NCBI GenBank assembly: GCA_037893245.1
Contig: JBAIAA010000597.1
Location: forward strand, 1 to 64,000
Length of the DNA stretch: 64,000 nucleotides
Source of the DNA: Crossaster papposus
Taxonomy: Eukaryota > Echinodermata > Asteroidea > Velatida > Solasteridae
Direction: 5' to 3'
Within the stretch, counting starts at the first letter, position 1. Each line of letters opens with the position of its first letter. The notes below the pieces were generated by a model, which did not search any database, was not told where the DNA came from, and worked only from the letters and a program-made list of their open reading frames with translations. Shown in pieces: positions 53,871 through 63,040 of this stretch. Both the position numbers and the translations under genes were made by a program.

Positions 53871-55139
53871 TTAAAAGTTAACGCTGCTCAAGCGACCTCC
53901 TTGGATGTTAAGTTGCGCGTCCATCACCAAAAAGACATAACACTTTAGAGCGCCCGCGGTTTGAGCTTCGCGTTCCATCAATATAGAGATTCCTCCGCTT
54001 ATATCGCCGATTTGTTTACCCGATCCGTGATTTTTGTTGTCGTCCGTCGATCTCATATCCAACCAAAGTCCGTATCTTCTTAAAAAATAATCACCAATAT
54101 CCATTCCCGTTAACCCTAAATCTTTACATATACCAGCCCCTAGCTCGGTGGATGAGTCTCCAAAGAACTTGTTGATTTCTTCCCATTGTTGATAGCTCTT
54201 GAGACCCAAACTGTAGAGTTGATTAGGTTTTCCTTCTATCGTCACGCTAACTTTGTCTATCTTTGGGTTATAAAATAGTTCAGGGGTTTTTGTAGTCGCT
54301 TCTTTAAACAAAAACAGTATACCCTTGAGGCTTTTAACCGCCACGTTTAAATTAAAGTTCCAAACGGTGTCCGATTTATCGATAGATCTTACTTCGTGTC
54401 TCTGAATCCTTTCAAACAAAAACTGCGTCTTGTCGAGACATTTTTGAGCTAAGATTTGAGCCAAGTGCTTGTTGCCAACGATCTCATATTCTAGCGCCAA
54501 GTTAGAGATGCTATAACTCGCTGCGGCGTCGGTAGAATTTACGACTTTGGAGTACTCGTTAAAAGTAAGTTCGTAAGACAGTTGGTCGTTCAGAGCGGAT
54601 GGATAAAACGGTTGATGATCTGTGAGCATTTCAAAGTCTAGCGGTATACAAAATCTGTTTCCAAGGGCATCCGCTATCGCTTTGTCTTTCCCACTGTTGT
54701 CACCGGCAACCGCGTTACCGGTACCCACACGCAGGCTCGATATGTTGGCAATCTCGTTTCCAACGTAGTGATCTCTGATACCTTTGGGCAACCAAAGATC
54801 TTTAAAAATGTTATAAACGTCGGCGTCGGTCAAGTTTACGATCTCCCGGCCACCGATACATATTCTTATTTGTTTTACGAGATTTCGTCCTAGATTTTTA
54901 AACAGACTTCGATTGGCGTCGTCGTCCGAGGTTAGATCGATATTAAAAGCTAGTTTCGCCGAACCGGGGACGATCACGTCGTCGGAGCTCAACGACGGAA
55001 ACTTGACTATTAATTTGTCGTTCGCGTCGATCGTGCTTGGATTGTGAGTTACTACTACAGTCTGGCGGTTGCCTTTTATACCCCGAGGATTTTTAAGGCG
55101 TCTGTGTGGATTTAGTTTGTTTCCATAAGTCGCGTTCAT
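53871..55139 (-). CDS. Major capsid protein (double jelly-roll type, probable)
   Basis: This 422-residue protein has the pattern of Polinton major capsid proteins. A basic N-terminus (KLNPHRRLKNPRGIKG) is followed by beta-rich segments (NPSTIDANDKLIVKFPSL; VPGSAKLAFNIDLTSDD) and a central FCIPLDFEMLTDHQPFYPSALND block, typical of the second jelly roll. The assignment rests on pattern memory and on position next to the packaging ATPase. It is intact, starts after ACTATAAAAA, and is divergent from the minor capsid gene with only 38 bp between the ATGs. Confidence 0.85.
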   Translation of the reverse strand: MNATYGNKLNPHRRLKNPRGIKGNRQTVVVTHNPSTIDANDKLIVKFPSLSSDDVIVPGSAKLAFNIDLTSDDDANRSLFKNLGRNLVKQIRICIGGREIVNLTDADVYNIFKDLWLPKGIRDHYVGNEIANISSLRVGTGNAVAGDNSGKDKAIADALGNRFCIPLDFEMLTDHQPFYPSALNDQLSYELTFNEYSKVVNSTDAAASYSISNLALEYEIVGNKHLAQILAQKCLDKTQFLFERIQRHEVRSIDKSDTVWNFNLNVAVKSLKGILFLFKEATTKTPELFYNPKIDKVSVTIEGKPNQLYSLGLKSYQQWEEINKFFGDSSTELGAGICKDLGLTGMDIGDYFLRRYGLWLDMRSTDDNKNHGSGKQIGDISGGISILMEREAQTAGALKCYVFLVMDAQLNIQGGRLSSVNF

Positions 55140-55177
55140 TTTTTATAGTAACGTTTTATTATTTTATTTTTTAAAAA
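55140..55177. promoter_or_regulatory. Bidirectional promoter region between capsid genes
   Basis: Only 38 AT-rich bases separate the divergent starts of the major capsid gene (minus) and the first minor capsid gene (plus). The minus side carries CTATAAAAAATG. Both genes must be expressed from this interval or from within the opposite gene. Confidence 0.5.
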
Positions 55178-55855
55178 ATGCAGTCGCATACATTTGTCAT
55201 GACCAAAAAAGAGCAGACTTTTGAGCTACCTCGGTCCATAGATAACGTTGATGGCAACCGTCGCATTAAGTTAAGCAGCGTTATTTTAGACGTGGGTTTT
55301 TATAACGTCGAAAAAATAGAGACGATAGAGCATCGTACAGCTAATCGGTCTGACGCCGGTGTGATCGATATCACTCCTGGTCGATGGAATCTTTATTCTT
55401 TTATAGGTAGTTTTAAAGAAGATATTCAATCTGTGGCCATCACTCCGATAAACGATAAACTATTTTATTTGAAATCAATAGAAAATGGGTCTTTAACGTA
55501 TATAAAACTATCGAGTAATTTGTCTAAACTTTTAGGTTTACCCAAAAGTCAGATCTACCGTAGAAGTGATTTTAATCAATATTATTTTGGAAAATTTAAC
55601 ATAAATCTTTACAGCGTGGTCTTTTTACATTGCGAAGAACTGTCTACTCATTCAAATTTTGTTAACGGAAAACAAACTAACCTGTTGGGAAGTATACCTT
55701 TATCGGGTGATGTTTCTTCCCAAGATACTAACAATTCTCCAAAAGAGTTAGTAGCCGATAAAATAAACAGCCTCACGTTTTCGTTAAAAAACGGTCTTGG
55801 TGAGGTCTTAGATAATAGAGGTAAAGATATAATTTTAAACGTAGAAATATTTTAG
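55178..55855 (+). CDS. Probable minor capsid (penton) protein, copy 1
   Basis: This 225-residue, beta-rich protein begins MQSHTFVM. Conserved features are the RRIKLSSVILDVGFYN segment near residues 28-43, a KLSSNLSKLLGL block, and VVFLHCEELSTHSNFVNG followed by LLGSIPL, which resembles the minor (single jelly-roll) capsid protein of Polintons. The capsid assignment is inferred from these and from location. A paralogue follows 13 bp downstream. The C-terminal half is almost identical in DNA to that copy, whereas the N-terminal half is clearly diverged. Confidence 0.75.
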   Translation: MQSHTFVMTKKEQTFELPRSIDNVDGNRRIKLSSVILDVGFYNVEKIETIEHRTANRSDAGVIDITPGRWNLYSFIGSFKEDIQSVAITPINDKLFYLKSIENGSLTYIKLSSNLSKLLGLPKSQIYRRSDFNQYYFGKFNINLYSVVFLHCEELSTHSNFVNGKQTNLLGSIPLSGDVSSQDTNNSPKELVADKINSLTFSLKNGLGEVLDNRGKDIILNVEIF

Positions 55856-55868
55856 TTACTTTTGTAAA

Positions 55869-56546
55869 ATGCAGTCTCATACGTTTGTCATGACGGATAA
55901 CGAGCAGACCTTTGAACTATCGCGACCTATAGATAACGTCGGGGGTGACCGTCGCATGAAGTTAAACAACTTTGCGTTAGACTTGGGTTTTTATAACCTC
56001 GAAAAAAGAGCGTCGATACATTGGGAGAGTTTTGATCCGACGTCAGATCAAATTACCGCTCATGAAAAAATTGATATTCCTCTAGATAGGTGGAATCTTT
56101 ATTTTTTCAAAAATCTTATAAAAACTGTTCACGATATATCTATAGAGACCTTATCCGATGAACTGTTTTATATATCCATTCCCGATCACAATCGCATAAA
56201 ACTATCGAGTAATTTGTCTAAACTTTTAGGTTTACCCAGGGGTTGGCTTTATGGTGATAATAATTATGGAAAATTTAACATAAATCTTTACAGCGTGGTC
56301 TTTTTACATTGCGAAGAACTGTCTACTCATTCAAATTTTGTTAACGGAAAACAAACTAACCTGTTGGGAAGTATACCTTTATCGGGTGATGCAGCTCGTT
56401 CAAACAACCCACAAGATCCTAACAAGTGTTCAAAAGAGTTGGTAGCTGGCAAAATAAACAGCCTCACGTTTTCGTTAAAAAACGGTCTTGGTGAGATGTT
56501 AGATAACAGAGGTAAAGAGATAATTTTTAACGTAGAAATATTTTAG
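55869..56546 (+). CDS. Probable minor capsid (penton) protein, copy 2
   Basis: This tandem paralogue of the preceding gene has the same length (225 residues) and the same start (MQSHTFVM). The middle of the protein (about residues 45-110) differs strongly, including a WESFDPTSDQ insertion-like segment. From KLSSNLSKLLGL onward the two are nearly the same, including a DNA stretch of about 120 bases at 56268-56390 matching 55587-55709. The arrangement fits duplication followed by gene conversion of the 3' half, or selection for different N-terminal surfaces. Confidence 0.75.
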   Translation: MQSHTFVMTDNEQTFELSRPIDNVGGDRRMKLNNFALDLGFYNLEKRASIHWESFDPTSDQITAHEKIDIPLDRWNLYFFKNLIKTVHDISIETLSDELFYISIPDHNRIKLSSNLSKLLGLPRGWLYGDNNYGKFNINLYSVVFLHCEELSTHSNFVNGKQTNLLGSIPLSGDAARSNNPQDPNKCSKELVAGKINSLTFSLKNGLGEMLDNRGKEIIFNVEIF

Positions 56547-56559
56547 TTTCTTTTGTAAA

Positions 56560-57186
56560 ATGACGACTAGTATTTATCCTGATCTAAAAAGTACCATCGA
56601 AGATGGTGCTAGTACGAGGATGTTTCGATTGCAAAAGATCGAAGAAGTTCAAAAAGATATATTAACGCAACGAGAACAGCGAAGCGCGTTGTGTAAAAAA
56701 TACGGCAAGTTAATTACAGCACTTTCTACAACAGAAAACCTAGCTGAGGCGAGTGGAGTAATTTGTGGGGGTTTGGGAATCGCAGCTATAAGCGGCGTCA
56801 TTACGTCACCCGTTGGTTTTGCGTTAGAGGGAGTAGCCTTGAGTTTTGGTTGCGCCGCGCTCTTGCTAAAATATTTTAGCAAGCGATTTAGACGTAAAGC
56901 TAAAAAACACGACGAGATTAGAGTCTTGGCTGAGGCTAAACTCAACAGCGTAAGAGATCTTATTTCTCAAGCTATAGAGGACGGCGATATATCCCACGAA
57001 GAGTACGCTTTGGTGTTAAAAGAATTGAGGCAATTTAACGATATGAAAGAGGCTATCAGGTCCGACAGCTTGCTGTCGGAAAAGAAAGGTGAGAGCGATA
57101 TGGAATCCGAGATAAAAAGACGCGTAGAAGAGTTGGTGTCTCAAGAAAAAAAAGGAATTATCAAAAAACTTACAGATTCGAGATAA
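56560..57186 (+). CDS. Conserved Polinton membrane-associated helical protein (208 aa)
   Basis: The N-terminus has YPDLKSTIEDGASTRMFRLQKIEEV, followed by a charged helix and a hydrophobic glycine-rich hairpin (VICGGLGIAAISGVITSPVGFALEGVALSFGC region, residues about 70-102) that could insert into a membrane. The C-terminal half is a long charged helix (KHDEIRVLAEAKLNSVRDLISQ; DGDISHEEYALVLKEL). By recollection, proteins of this layout occur widely in animal Polintons without a known function. It follows the second minor capsid gene by 13 bp, with the same TTTTGTAAAATG start context, so the three genes probably form one expression block. Confidence 0.7.
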   Translation: MTTSIYPDLKSTIEDGASTRMFRLQKIEEVQKDILTQREQRSALCKKYGKLITALSTTENLAEASGVICGGLGIAAISGVITSPVGFALEGVALSFGCAALLLKYFSKRFRRKAKKHDEIRVLAEAKLNSVRDLISQAIEDGDISHEEYALVLKELRQFNDMKEAIRSDSLLSEKKGESDMESEIKRRVEELVSQEKKGIIKKLTDSR

Positions 57187-58020
57187 ATAAACATTATTTC
57201 GATCAACCCCCTCCTTACCCGTCAGCTCCGCCTTTTTGTGCCAAACGCGATGACATTTGAAACCCCAAAAAACTTACAGCCACCCCTTTATCGACAAAAA
57301 AACAACCTTTGGTCAGCGTGGCTAGCTAATTGCATTTCATATCCTGTTACAGACAAAACAAACAACCTTTTGTCAGCGCGGCTCTCAAACAAAAAACTAA
57401 TTGCATTTCATATCCTGTTACTGACAAAACAAACAACCTTTGGTCGGTGTTGCTCTCAACCAGGAGAATTTATACAAACAAACCCACCGCCCTTCACAGG
57501 CAAAACAAACAACCTTTGGACAGCGTGGCCAGTAATTTTCCATACAGCCACACTGAGGGGTGGTGGTTTTGTATAAATACTGCAGCATTAGCCGTTTCAT
57601 CATTTCTCTGCACTAGCTTGTACAGCGTGAGTCAAGCCAAAACAGCCTTTTTATCATTTCTGCACTAGTAGTTCGTACAGCGTTTGTACGAGCTAAAACA
57701 GTTTTTGCATAAGACAGCGAGCCAGGCCCCGTGTGTTTTACTTCTCAGCTACTAAAAAAGGTAAGAGAATATAATTGTTTTGTTTACGTGAGTAGCTCAA
57801 AAGAATAATTGCTATGATATTAAAACTGTACTCTACAAATTTATCACAGATCGTCTCACTCACTACCATCTCTCCTCTATCACAGACGTTAGAAAAACAA
57901 CTGGCGGATTATATTTGAAAGGTGAGAATATAAATGTTTAGGTATTCTTCTAATGTTGTTTACGTGAGTAGCTCATATTAAAACTCTATCTATTCTTGTA
58001 TTTTTATTTGCTTTAGTATC
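57187..58020 (+). promoter_or_regulatory. Promoter and 5' UTR region of the right-end gene, with probable intron
   Basis: No protein gene is seen. 57,290-57,530 contains three imperfect direct repeats built on ACAAAACAAACAACCTTTGG and ATTGCATTTCATATCCTG. A TATAAATA box is at 57572-57579. A consensus splice donor (AAAAAG/GTAAGAG, intron start 57761) and an acceptor after TTTATTTGCTTTAG (AG at 58015-58016) would remove a 5' UTR intron ending four bases before the ATG. A second donor-like AAAG/GTGAGAATATAA at 57922 sits in a repeat of the first donor region, and both copies continue to GTTTACGTGAGTAGCTCA. Confidence 0.6.
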
Positions 58021-58803
58021 ATGGCGTTTCCAAGGCAAGTCCTCAAACTCACTTATATGAGGGAAGACGTCGATGAAGCCAATCGTCTCATCGACTCAAG
58101 CGGCGAGTGGGTGATGCAACAGTTAAACCAATATCACCAACTAGTCGCTGAGGCAAAAAGACTGATCATCGACGGCCGACATGGAGAAGCCTTGGAAGCC
58201 CTGAACAACGCACCAAATAACTTTAGTCCGCCACCACTGCCAACTTTAAAAGTCCAAGAAAATGATGAAGAAGTAGAAGAACAGCCCAAAATAAAGAAAA
58301 ATGCCCCGACTCCCGAAGAAATGTACAACAAACTAAAAAATACTTATAATATGCCACGACAGTTACGTAATTGGGAAGATATTCCTTTACCAGGTAATGA
58401 ACGACACAATTTAAGGGATTTAGAACAACGCGTAAAAGAATTCGGTGGAAAGTATAAAGAGGGGGAAAACAGGGGTTTGTTTAGCGCGGCAAATTTTGGA
58501 AACTGGTTAGAAATTTCATTTCAAACATTTCGGCGAGATAAAAAAAGGGGTGAGGTATTTTTACCAAATTTTGATACATGGCTAGAACAAAATTGTGACA
58601 TCAAAAAAAAATGGGCTAAAATATTGAGGGAATTTCACAAACTGGTAAAAGAATATCCCCAATTACTTAACTGTCGTCTACCCTTAACTTTTTTCAGAAA
58701 AAATAAGAGATTAATTAAGACGTATTTTAGTATCACTCCAGCATTAGGCGAAAGATGGAAACACCATAAAGATTGTATTTGTAATCACTGTGGACCTGTG
58801 TAA
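58021..58803 (+). CDS. Unidentified Polinton right-end gene (260 aa)
   Basis: I do not recognise this protein. It is soluble-looking, with a helical N-terminus (residues 1-60, including ADED-like charged helices), a Pro/Glu-rich linker (about 75-105), a conserved-looking middle with SAANFGNWLEISFQTF and PNFDTWLEQNCDIKKKWAKILREF, and a C-terminal RLPLTFFRKNK block ending in HHKDCICNHC, a possible zinc site. Unlike the core genes it has a canonical TATA box and an apparent 5' UTR intron, so it is probably expressed by the host machinery at a different stage, or was acquired as cargo. The ATG is four bases after the acceptor. It lies alone at the right end before the TIR. Confidence 0.7.
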   Translation: MAFPRQVLKLTYMREDVDEANRLIDSSGEWVMQQLNQYHQLVAEAKRLIIDGRHGEALEALNNAPNNFSPPPLPTLKVQENDEEVEEQPKIKKNAPTPEEMYNKLKNTYNMPRQLRNWEDIPLPGNERHNLRDLEQRVKEFGGKYKEGENRGLFSAANFGNWLEISFQTFRRDKKRGEVFLPNFDTWLEQNCDIKKKWAKILREFHKLVKEYPQLLNCRLPLTFFRKNKRLIKTYFSITPALGERWKHHKDCICNHCGPV

Positions 58804-59194
58804 ATTATCAATTTTAACAAGTGTAATTTAGAGAACCTTATGACATCATTTATACAAAAATCTATATTTAGAGAAGGGTACTGGCAGTACCCTTATGACA
58901 TCATTTATACAACAAATCTATATTTAGAGAAGGGTACTGTCAGTACCCTTTTCTAGAAGTTAATTTTAGAGTTATTATTAAAACTGTAATAAATAAGAAT
59001 AAAATAAAATAGCGCCCTCTGTTGAAGGCGCTTTTTTTTAAATTAATTTTAGAGTTTGTCATTTGTTTTTTTTTAAATTTAACCCATAGAGGGCGCTGTT
59101 TTTAGAGTTTGTCATTTATAGTTTTTTAAATTTAACCCATAGAGGGCGCTGTTTTTTTAAAATTAATTTTAGATTTTTTAATTTAATAGAGGGC
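58804..59194. repeat. Right subterminal region: palindromes, hairpin and GCGCCCTC repeats
   Basis: Two perfect 21-bp palindromes (arm AAGGGTACTG, centre base G or T) lie at 58874-58894 and 58930-58950 within a 56-bp direct repeat that also contains TGACATCATTTATACAA. A hairpin AGCGCC(59011-59016)/GGCGCT(59027-59032) is followed by a T8 run. The motif ATAGAGGGCGCTGTTTTT occurs three times between about 59,080 and 59,200 and has an inverted counterpart near the left TIR (43,670-43,690). No protein gene is present. Confidence 0.75.
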
Positions 59195-59364
59195 GCTGTT
59201 TTTTTTAGATTCTCACAAGATAAATAAAACGAGTTTTTTTTGTTAGACAAAATTGAGTTTTTTAAGATTTGGTTTAAATTGAGTTTTTAAGATTTGGTTC
59301 AAAAGTGGCACACACCAAATTGAGTTTTTAAGATTTGGTCTACAATCGGCATATCCCTACTACT
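59195..59364 (-). repeat. Right terminal inverted repeat of Polinton
   Basis: The outer 101 bases are the exact inverse of the left end. It contains three copies of the AAATTGAGTTTTTAAGATTT motif, against four in the left copy. It ends ...CCCTACTACT, and the target duplication ACTGA follows at 59365-59369. Confidence 0.92.
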
Positions 59365-61660
59365 ACTGACTATAACTTTGGAGCATGGCTGTCACATCCA
59401 TAGCTAAGCGTGACATTTCTCTAGTCCTGGTCATTACTGGATTACCATCATTGATTACATGTATAATTATGGAGCACGGCTGTTACATCCATAGCCGAGG
59501 GTGACATTTCTCCAGTCCTGGTCATCACTGGATTATCATCACTGTCTAAAACTATGGAGCATGGCTGTTACATCCATAGCTAAGAGTGACATTTCTCCAG
59601 TCCTGGTCATCACTGGATTATCATCACTGTCTAAAACTATGGAGCATGGCTGTTACATCCATAGCTAAGAGTGACATTTCTCCAGTCCTGGTCATCACTA
59701 CATTACCATCACTAACTATAACTTTGGAGCATGGCTGTCACATCCATAGCTGAGAGTGACATTTCTCGAGTCCTGGTCATCACTGGATTACCATCATTGA
59801 TTACATGTATAATTATGGAGCACGGCTGTTACATCCATAGCCGAGAGTGACATTTCTCCAGTACTGGTCATCACTAGATTACCATCACTGACTATAATTA
59901 TGGAGCACGGCTGTTACATCAACAGCCGAGAGTGGCATTTCTCCAGTCCTGGTCATCACTGGATTACCATCACTGACTATATCTATGGAGCATGGCTGTT
60001 ATACATCCATAGCTAAGAGTGACAATTCTCCAGTCCTGGTCATCACTGGATTACCATCACTGACTATAACTATGGAGCATGGTTGTCACATATATAGCTG
60101 AGAGTGACATTTATCCAGTCCTGGTCATCACTGGATTACTATCACTAACTATAACTTTGGAGCATGGCTGTCACATCCATAGCTGAGAGTGACATTTCTC
60201 GAGTCCTGATCATCACTGAATTACCATAACTGATTAAATGTATAACTATGGAGCACGGCTGTTGCATCTATAGCAGAGAGTGACATTTCTCCAGTACTGG
60301 TCATCACTAAATTACCATCACTGACTATAATTATGGAGCACGGCTGTTCCACAGCCGAGAGTGCCAATTCTCCAGTCCTGGTTATTACTGGATTACCGTC
60401 ACTGACTATAACTATGGAGCATGGCTGTTACATCCATAGTTGAGACTTGAGAGTGACATCTCTCCAGTCCTGGTCATCACTGGATTACCATCACTGACTA
60501 TAACTATAGAGCACGGCTGTTACACCCATGGCCGAGAGTGACATTTCTCCAGTCCTGGTCATCACTACATTACAATCACTGACTATAACTATGGAGCATG
60601 GCTGTTACATTCATAGCTGAGAGTGACATTTCTCCAGACCTGGTCATCACTGGATTACCATCACTGACTATAACTATGGAGCATGGTTGTCACATATATA
60701 GCTGAGAGTGACATTTATCCAGTCCTGGTCATCACTGGATTACTATCACTAACTATAACTTTGGAGCATGGCTGTCACATCCATAGCTGAGAGTGACATT
60801 TCTCGAGTCCTGATCATCACTGAATTACCATAACTGATTAAATGTATAACTATGGAGCACGGCTGTTGCATCTATAGCAGAGAGTGACATTTCTCCAGTA
60901 CTGGTCATCACTAAATTACCATCACTGACTATAATTATGGAGCACGGCTGTTCCACAGCCGAGAGTGCCAATTCTCCAGTCCTGGTTATTACTGGATTAC
61001 CGTCACTGACTATAACTATGGAGCATGGCTGTTACATCCATAGTTGAGACTTGAGAGTGACATCTCTCCAGTCCTGGTCATCACTGGATTACCATCACTG
61101 ACTATAACTATAGAGCACGGCTGTTACACCCATGGCCGAGAGTGACATTTCTCCAGTCCTGGTCATCACTACATTACAATCACTGACTATAACTATGGAG
61201 CATGGCTGTTACATTCATAGCTGAGAGTGACATTTCTCCAGACCTGGTCATCACTACATTACCATCACTGACTATAATTATGGAGCATAGCTGAGACTGA
61301 CATTTCTTCAGTACTGGTCATCACTGGATTACCATCACTGACTATAACTATAGAGCACGGCTGTTACACCCATGGCCGAGAGTGACATTTCTCCAGTCCT
61401 GGTCATCACTACATTACAATCACTGACTATAACTATGGAGCATGGCTGTTACATTCATAGCTGAGAGTGACATTTCTCCAGACCTGGTCATCACTACATT
61501 ACCATCACTGACTATAACTATGGAGCATGGCTGTTACATCCATAGTTGAGAGTGACATCTCTCTAGTCCTGGTCTTCACTGGATTACCATCGCTGACTAT
61601 AACTATAAAGCATACACCCATAGCTGAGAGTGACATTTCTCAAGCCCTGTTAATCACTTG
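59365..61660 (+). repeat. About 85-bp satellite, right of the Polinton
   Basis: About 27 imperfect tandem units consist of ATGGAGCATGGCTGTTACAT, CCATAGCTGAGAGTGACATT, CTCCAGTCCTGGTCATCACT and GGATTACCATCACTGACTAT segments. Higher-order copies are visible at an offset of about 604 bp (60,081 against 60,685) and again near 61,340. Short open frames in it are chance. Confidence 0.92.
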
Positions 61661-62150
61661 TAAGCATTCTTTGAATAAGTTTGGTTTTTTTTGTGTGAAA
61701 ATGCACAAACCAGAAGCATTTGTATAACTCACTCTTTGACACTATTTGTATCAAAAGGTCTTGCTATTAGAAGAATGCACAGTATCTATGTTTATCCACT
61801 TCACTTTTTTGTTATTAAGAACATGTATTTGCTTTTTCTGGGAAAGAGATCAATCCACAATATTGATTTCTGTTTTTCTTTTTATGTTTTCTGTATGCAA
61901 AATGTATACATGCAGGTTGTAGTAAGAATTGAAGACACTACTATCTCATTTCTGAAAATTGACTGTTTCACAGTTAAAGGTAAGATACACTAAACTGTTA
62001 ATCGACCCTACATTATAGCTTATGCTAAACAGACATACGAATAGGAAAATGTGTGAAAAATTATGTTGCACTAAATCAAACATATATTTACACACTTCCA
62101 ATGTACTGTTCTTTGTCCCACTTACCTAGCTTGACTATAATGTCAAGGTC
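61661..62150. other. Unique AT-rich sequence, nothing recognised
   Basis: There is no repeat and no open frame with recognisable content. Short frames at 61527-61993 are partly satellite and partly low-complexity. Confidence 0.5.
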
Positions 62151-63040
62151 GACTAATCGCCTGTCATCCAAGCCGGAATACTGGGAGGCATTGCTTCTAC
62201 TACTGTGATGCAACAGGCTATACTGATCAGATCTGTCATCCAAGCCCGAGTCCTGGGAGTCGCCTGTGATACGAGAGGCTACTTATCACCTTTCATCCGA
62301 ACTGGAGTCCCGGGAGGCACCTCTTCTACTACTGTGATGCAAGAGGCAATATTAGCTGTCATTCGAGCACGCCAGAGTCCTGGGAGCTGCTTTTTTTACT
62401 GCTGTTATTTAAGAAAGGTTCTTTTGTACTATCAAACTTATTAAATTTACACACTTCCAATTTACTGTTCTTTTCCCCGCCTATGTAGCTTGACTATAAT
62501 GTCAAGGTCGACTAATCACCTGTCATCTGAGCTGGAGTCCTGTGAGTCGCCCCTTCTACTACTGTGATGCACGAGGCATGATTACCTGCCATTCGAGTTG
62601 GAGTCGACTCTTCTACCACTGTGATGGATGCAAGACGCTACTGATCACCTGTCATCTGAACTGGAGTCCTGAGAGGCACCTCTTCTACGACTGTGATAAA
62701 AGAGGCATGGTTACCTGTCATCCGAGCCGAAGTCCTGGGAGTCGCCTCTTTTACTGCTGTTGCGTAATAGGTTACTGATCACCTGTCATCCAAGCCCGAG
62801 TTCCTTCTAATACCACAGTGATGTCGGAGGCTATTAATCACCAATCATTCAAGACTAAGTTAATCACTTCTTGTACTGTATCACTGTGTTGTCAGAAGCT
62901 ACAAATCACTTGTCAATTCCAAGCCTGAGTTTAGTGATGATCCACCTCTCGCAGTGATGTCAGAGGCTACTAATCACCTGCCGTCCAAGCCACTGTGAGT
63001 CGCCTCTTGTACCGCTGTGTTATCAGAGGCCACGAGTACG
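62151..63040 (+). repeat. Degenerate tandem repeat of about 66 bp
   Basis: About a dozen diverged units consist of TCACCTGTCATCCGAGC, GGAGTCCTGGGAGTCGCC, TCTTCTACTACTGTGATG and CAAGAGGCTACTGA-type segments. One unit is interrupted at 62,390-62,510 by AT-rich sequence. Divergence is much higher than in the other satellites. Confidence 0.8.

Larger units (their letters stand above)
43472..59364 (+). mobile_element. Polinton/Maverick DNA transposon, 15,893 bp
   Basis: The element has terminal inverted repeats beginning AGT and a 5-bp target duplication. Its gene set defines Polintons: protein-primed family B DNA polymerase, retroviral-type integrase, A32-like packaging ATPase and capsid proteins. 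Genes lie on both strands in blocks: polymerase (+), integrase and a small membrane protein (-), a 442-aa protein (+), a six-gene block (-), a three-gene block (+) and a right-end unknown gene (+). The only evident coding defect is a one-base frameshift in the polymerase. No adenain-like cysteine protease gene was found. Confidence 0.96.

Noticed and set aside
57238-57668. Two overlapping 112-codon frames upstream of the 260-aa gene
   Set aside because: They are generated by the direct repeats in the promoter region; no conserved features.
62205-62778. Short plus-strand frames with SPGSCFFYCC-type peptides
   Set aside because: They come from the degenerate 66-bp repeat.
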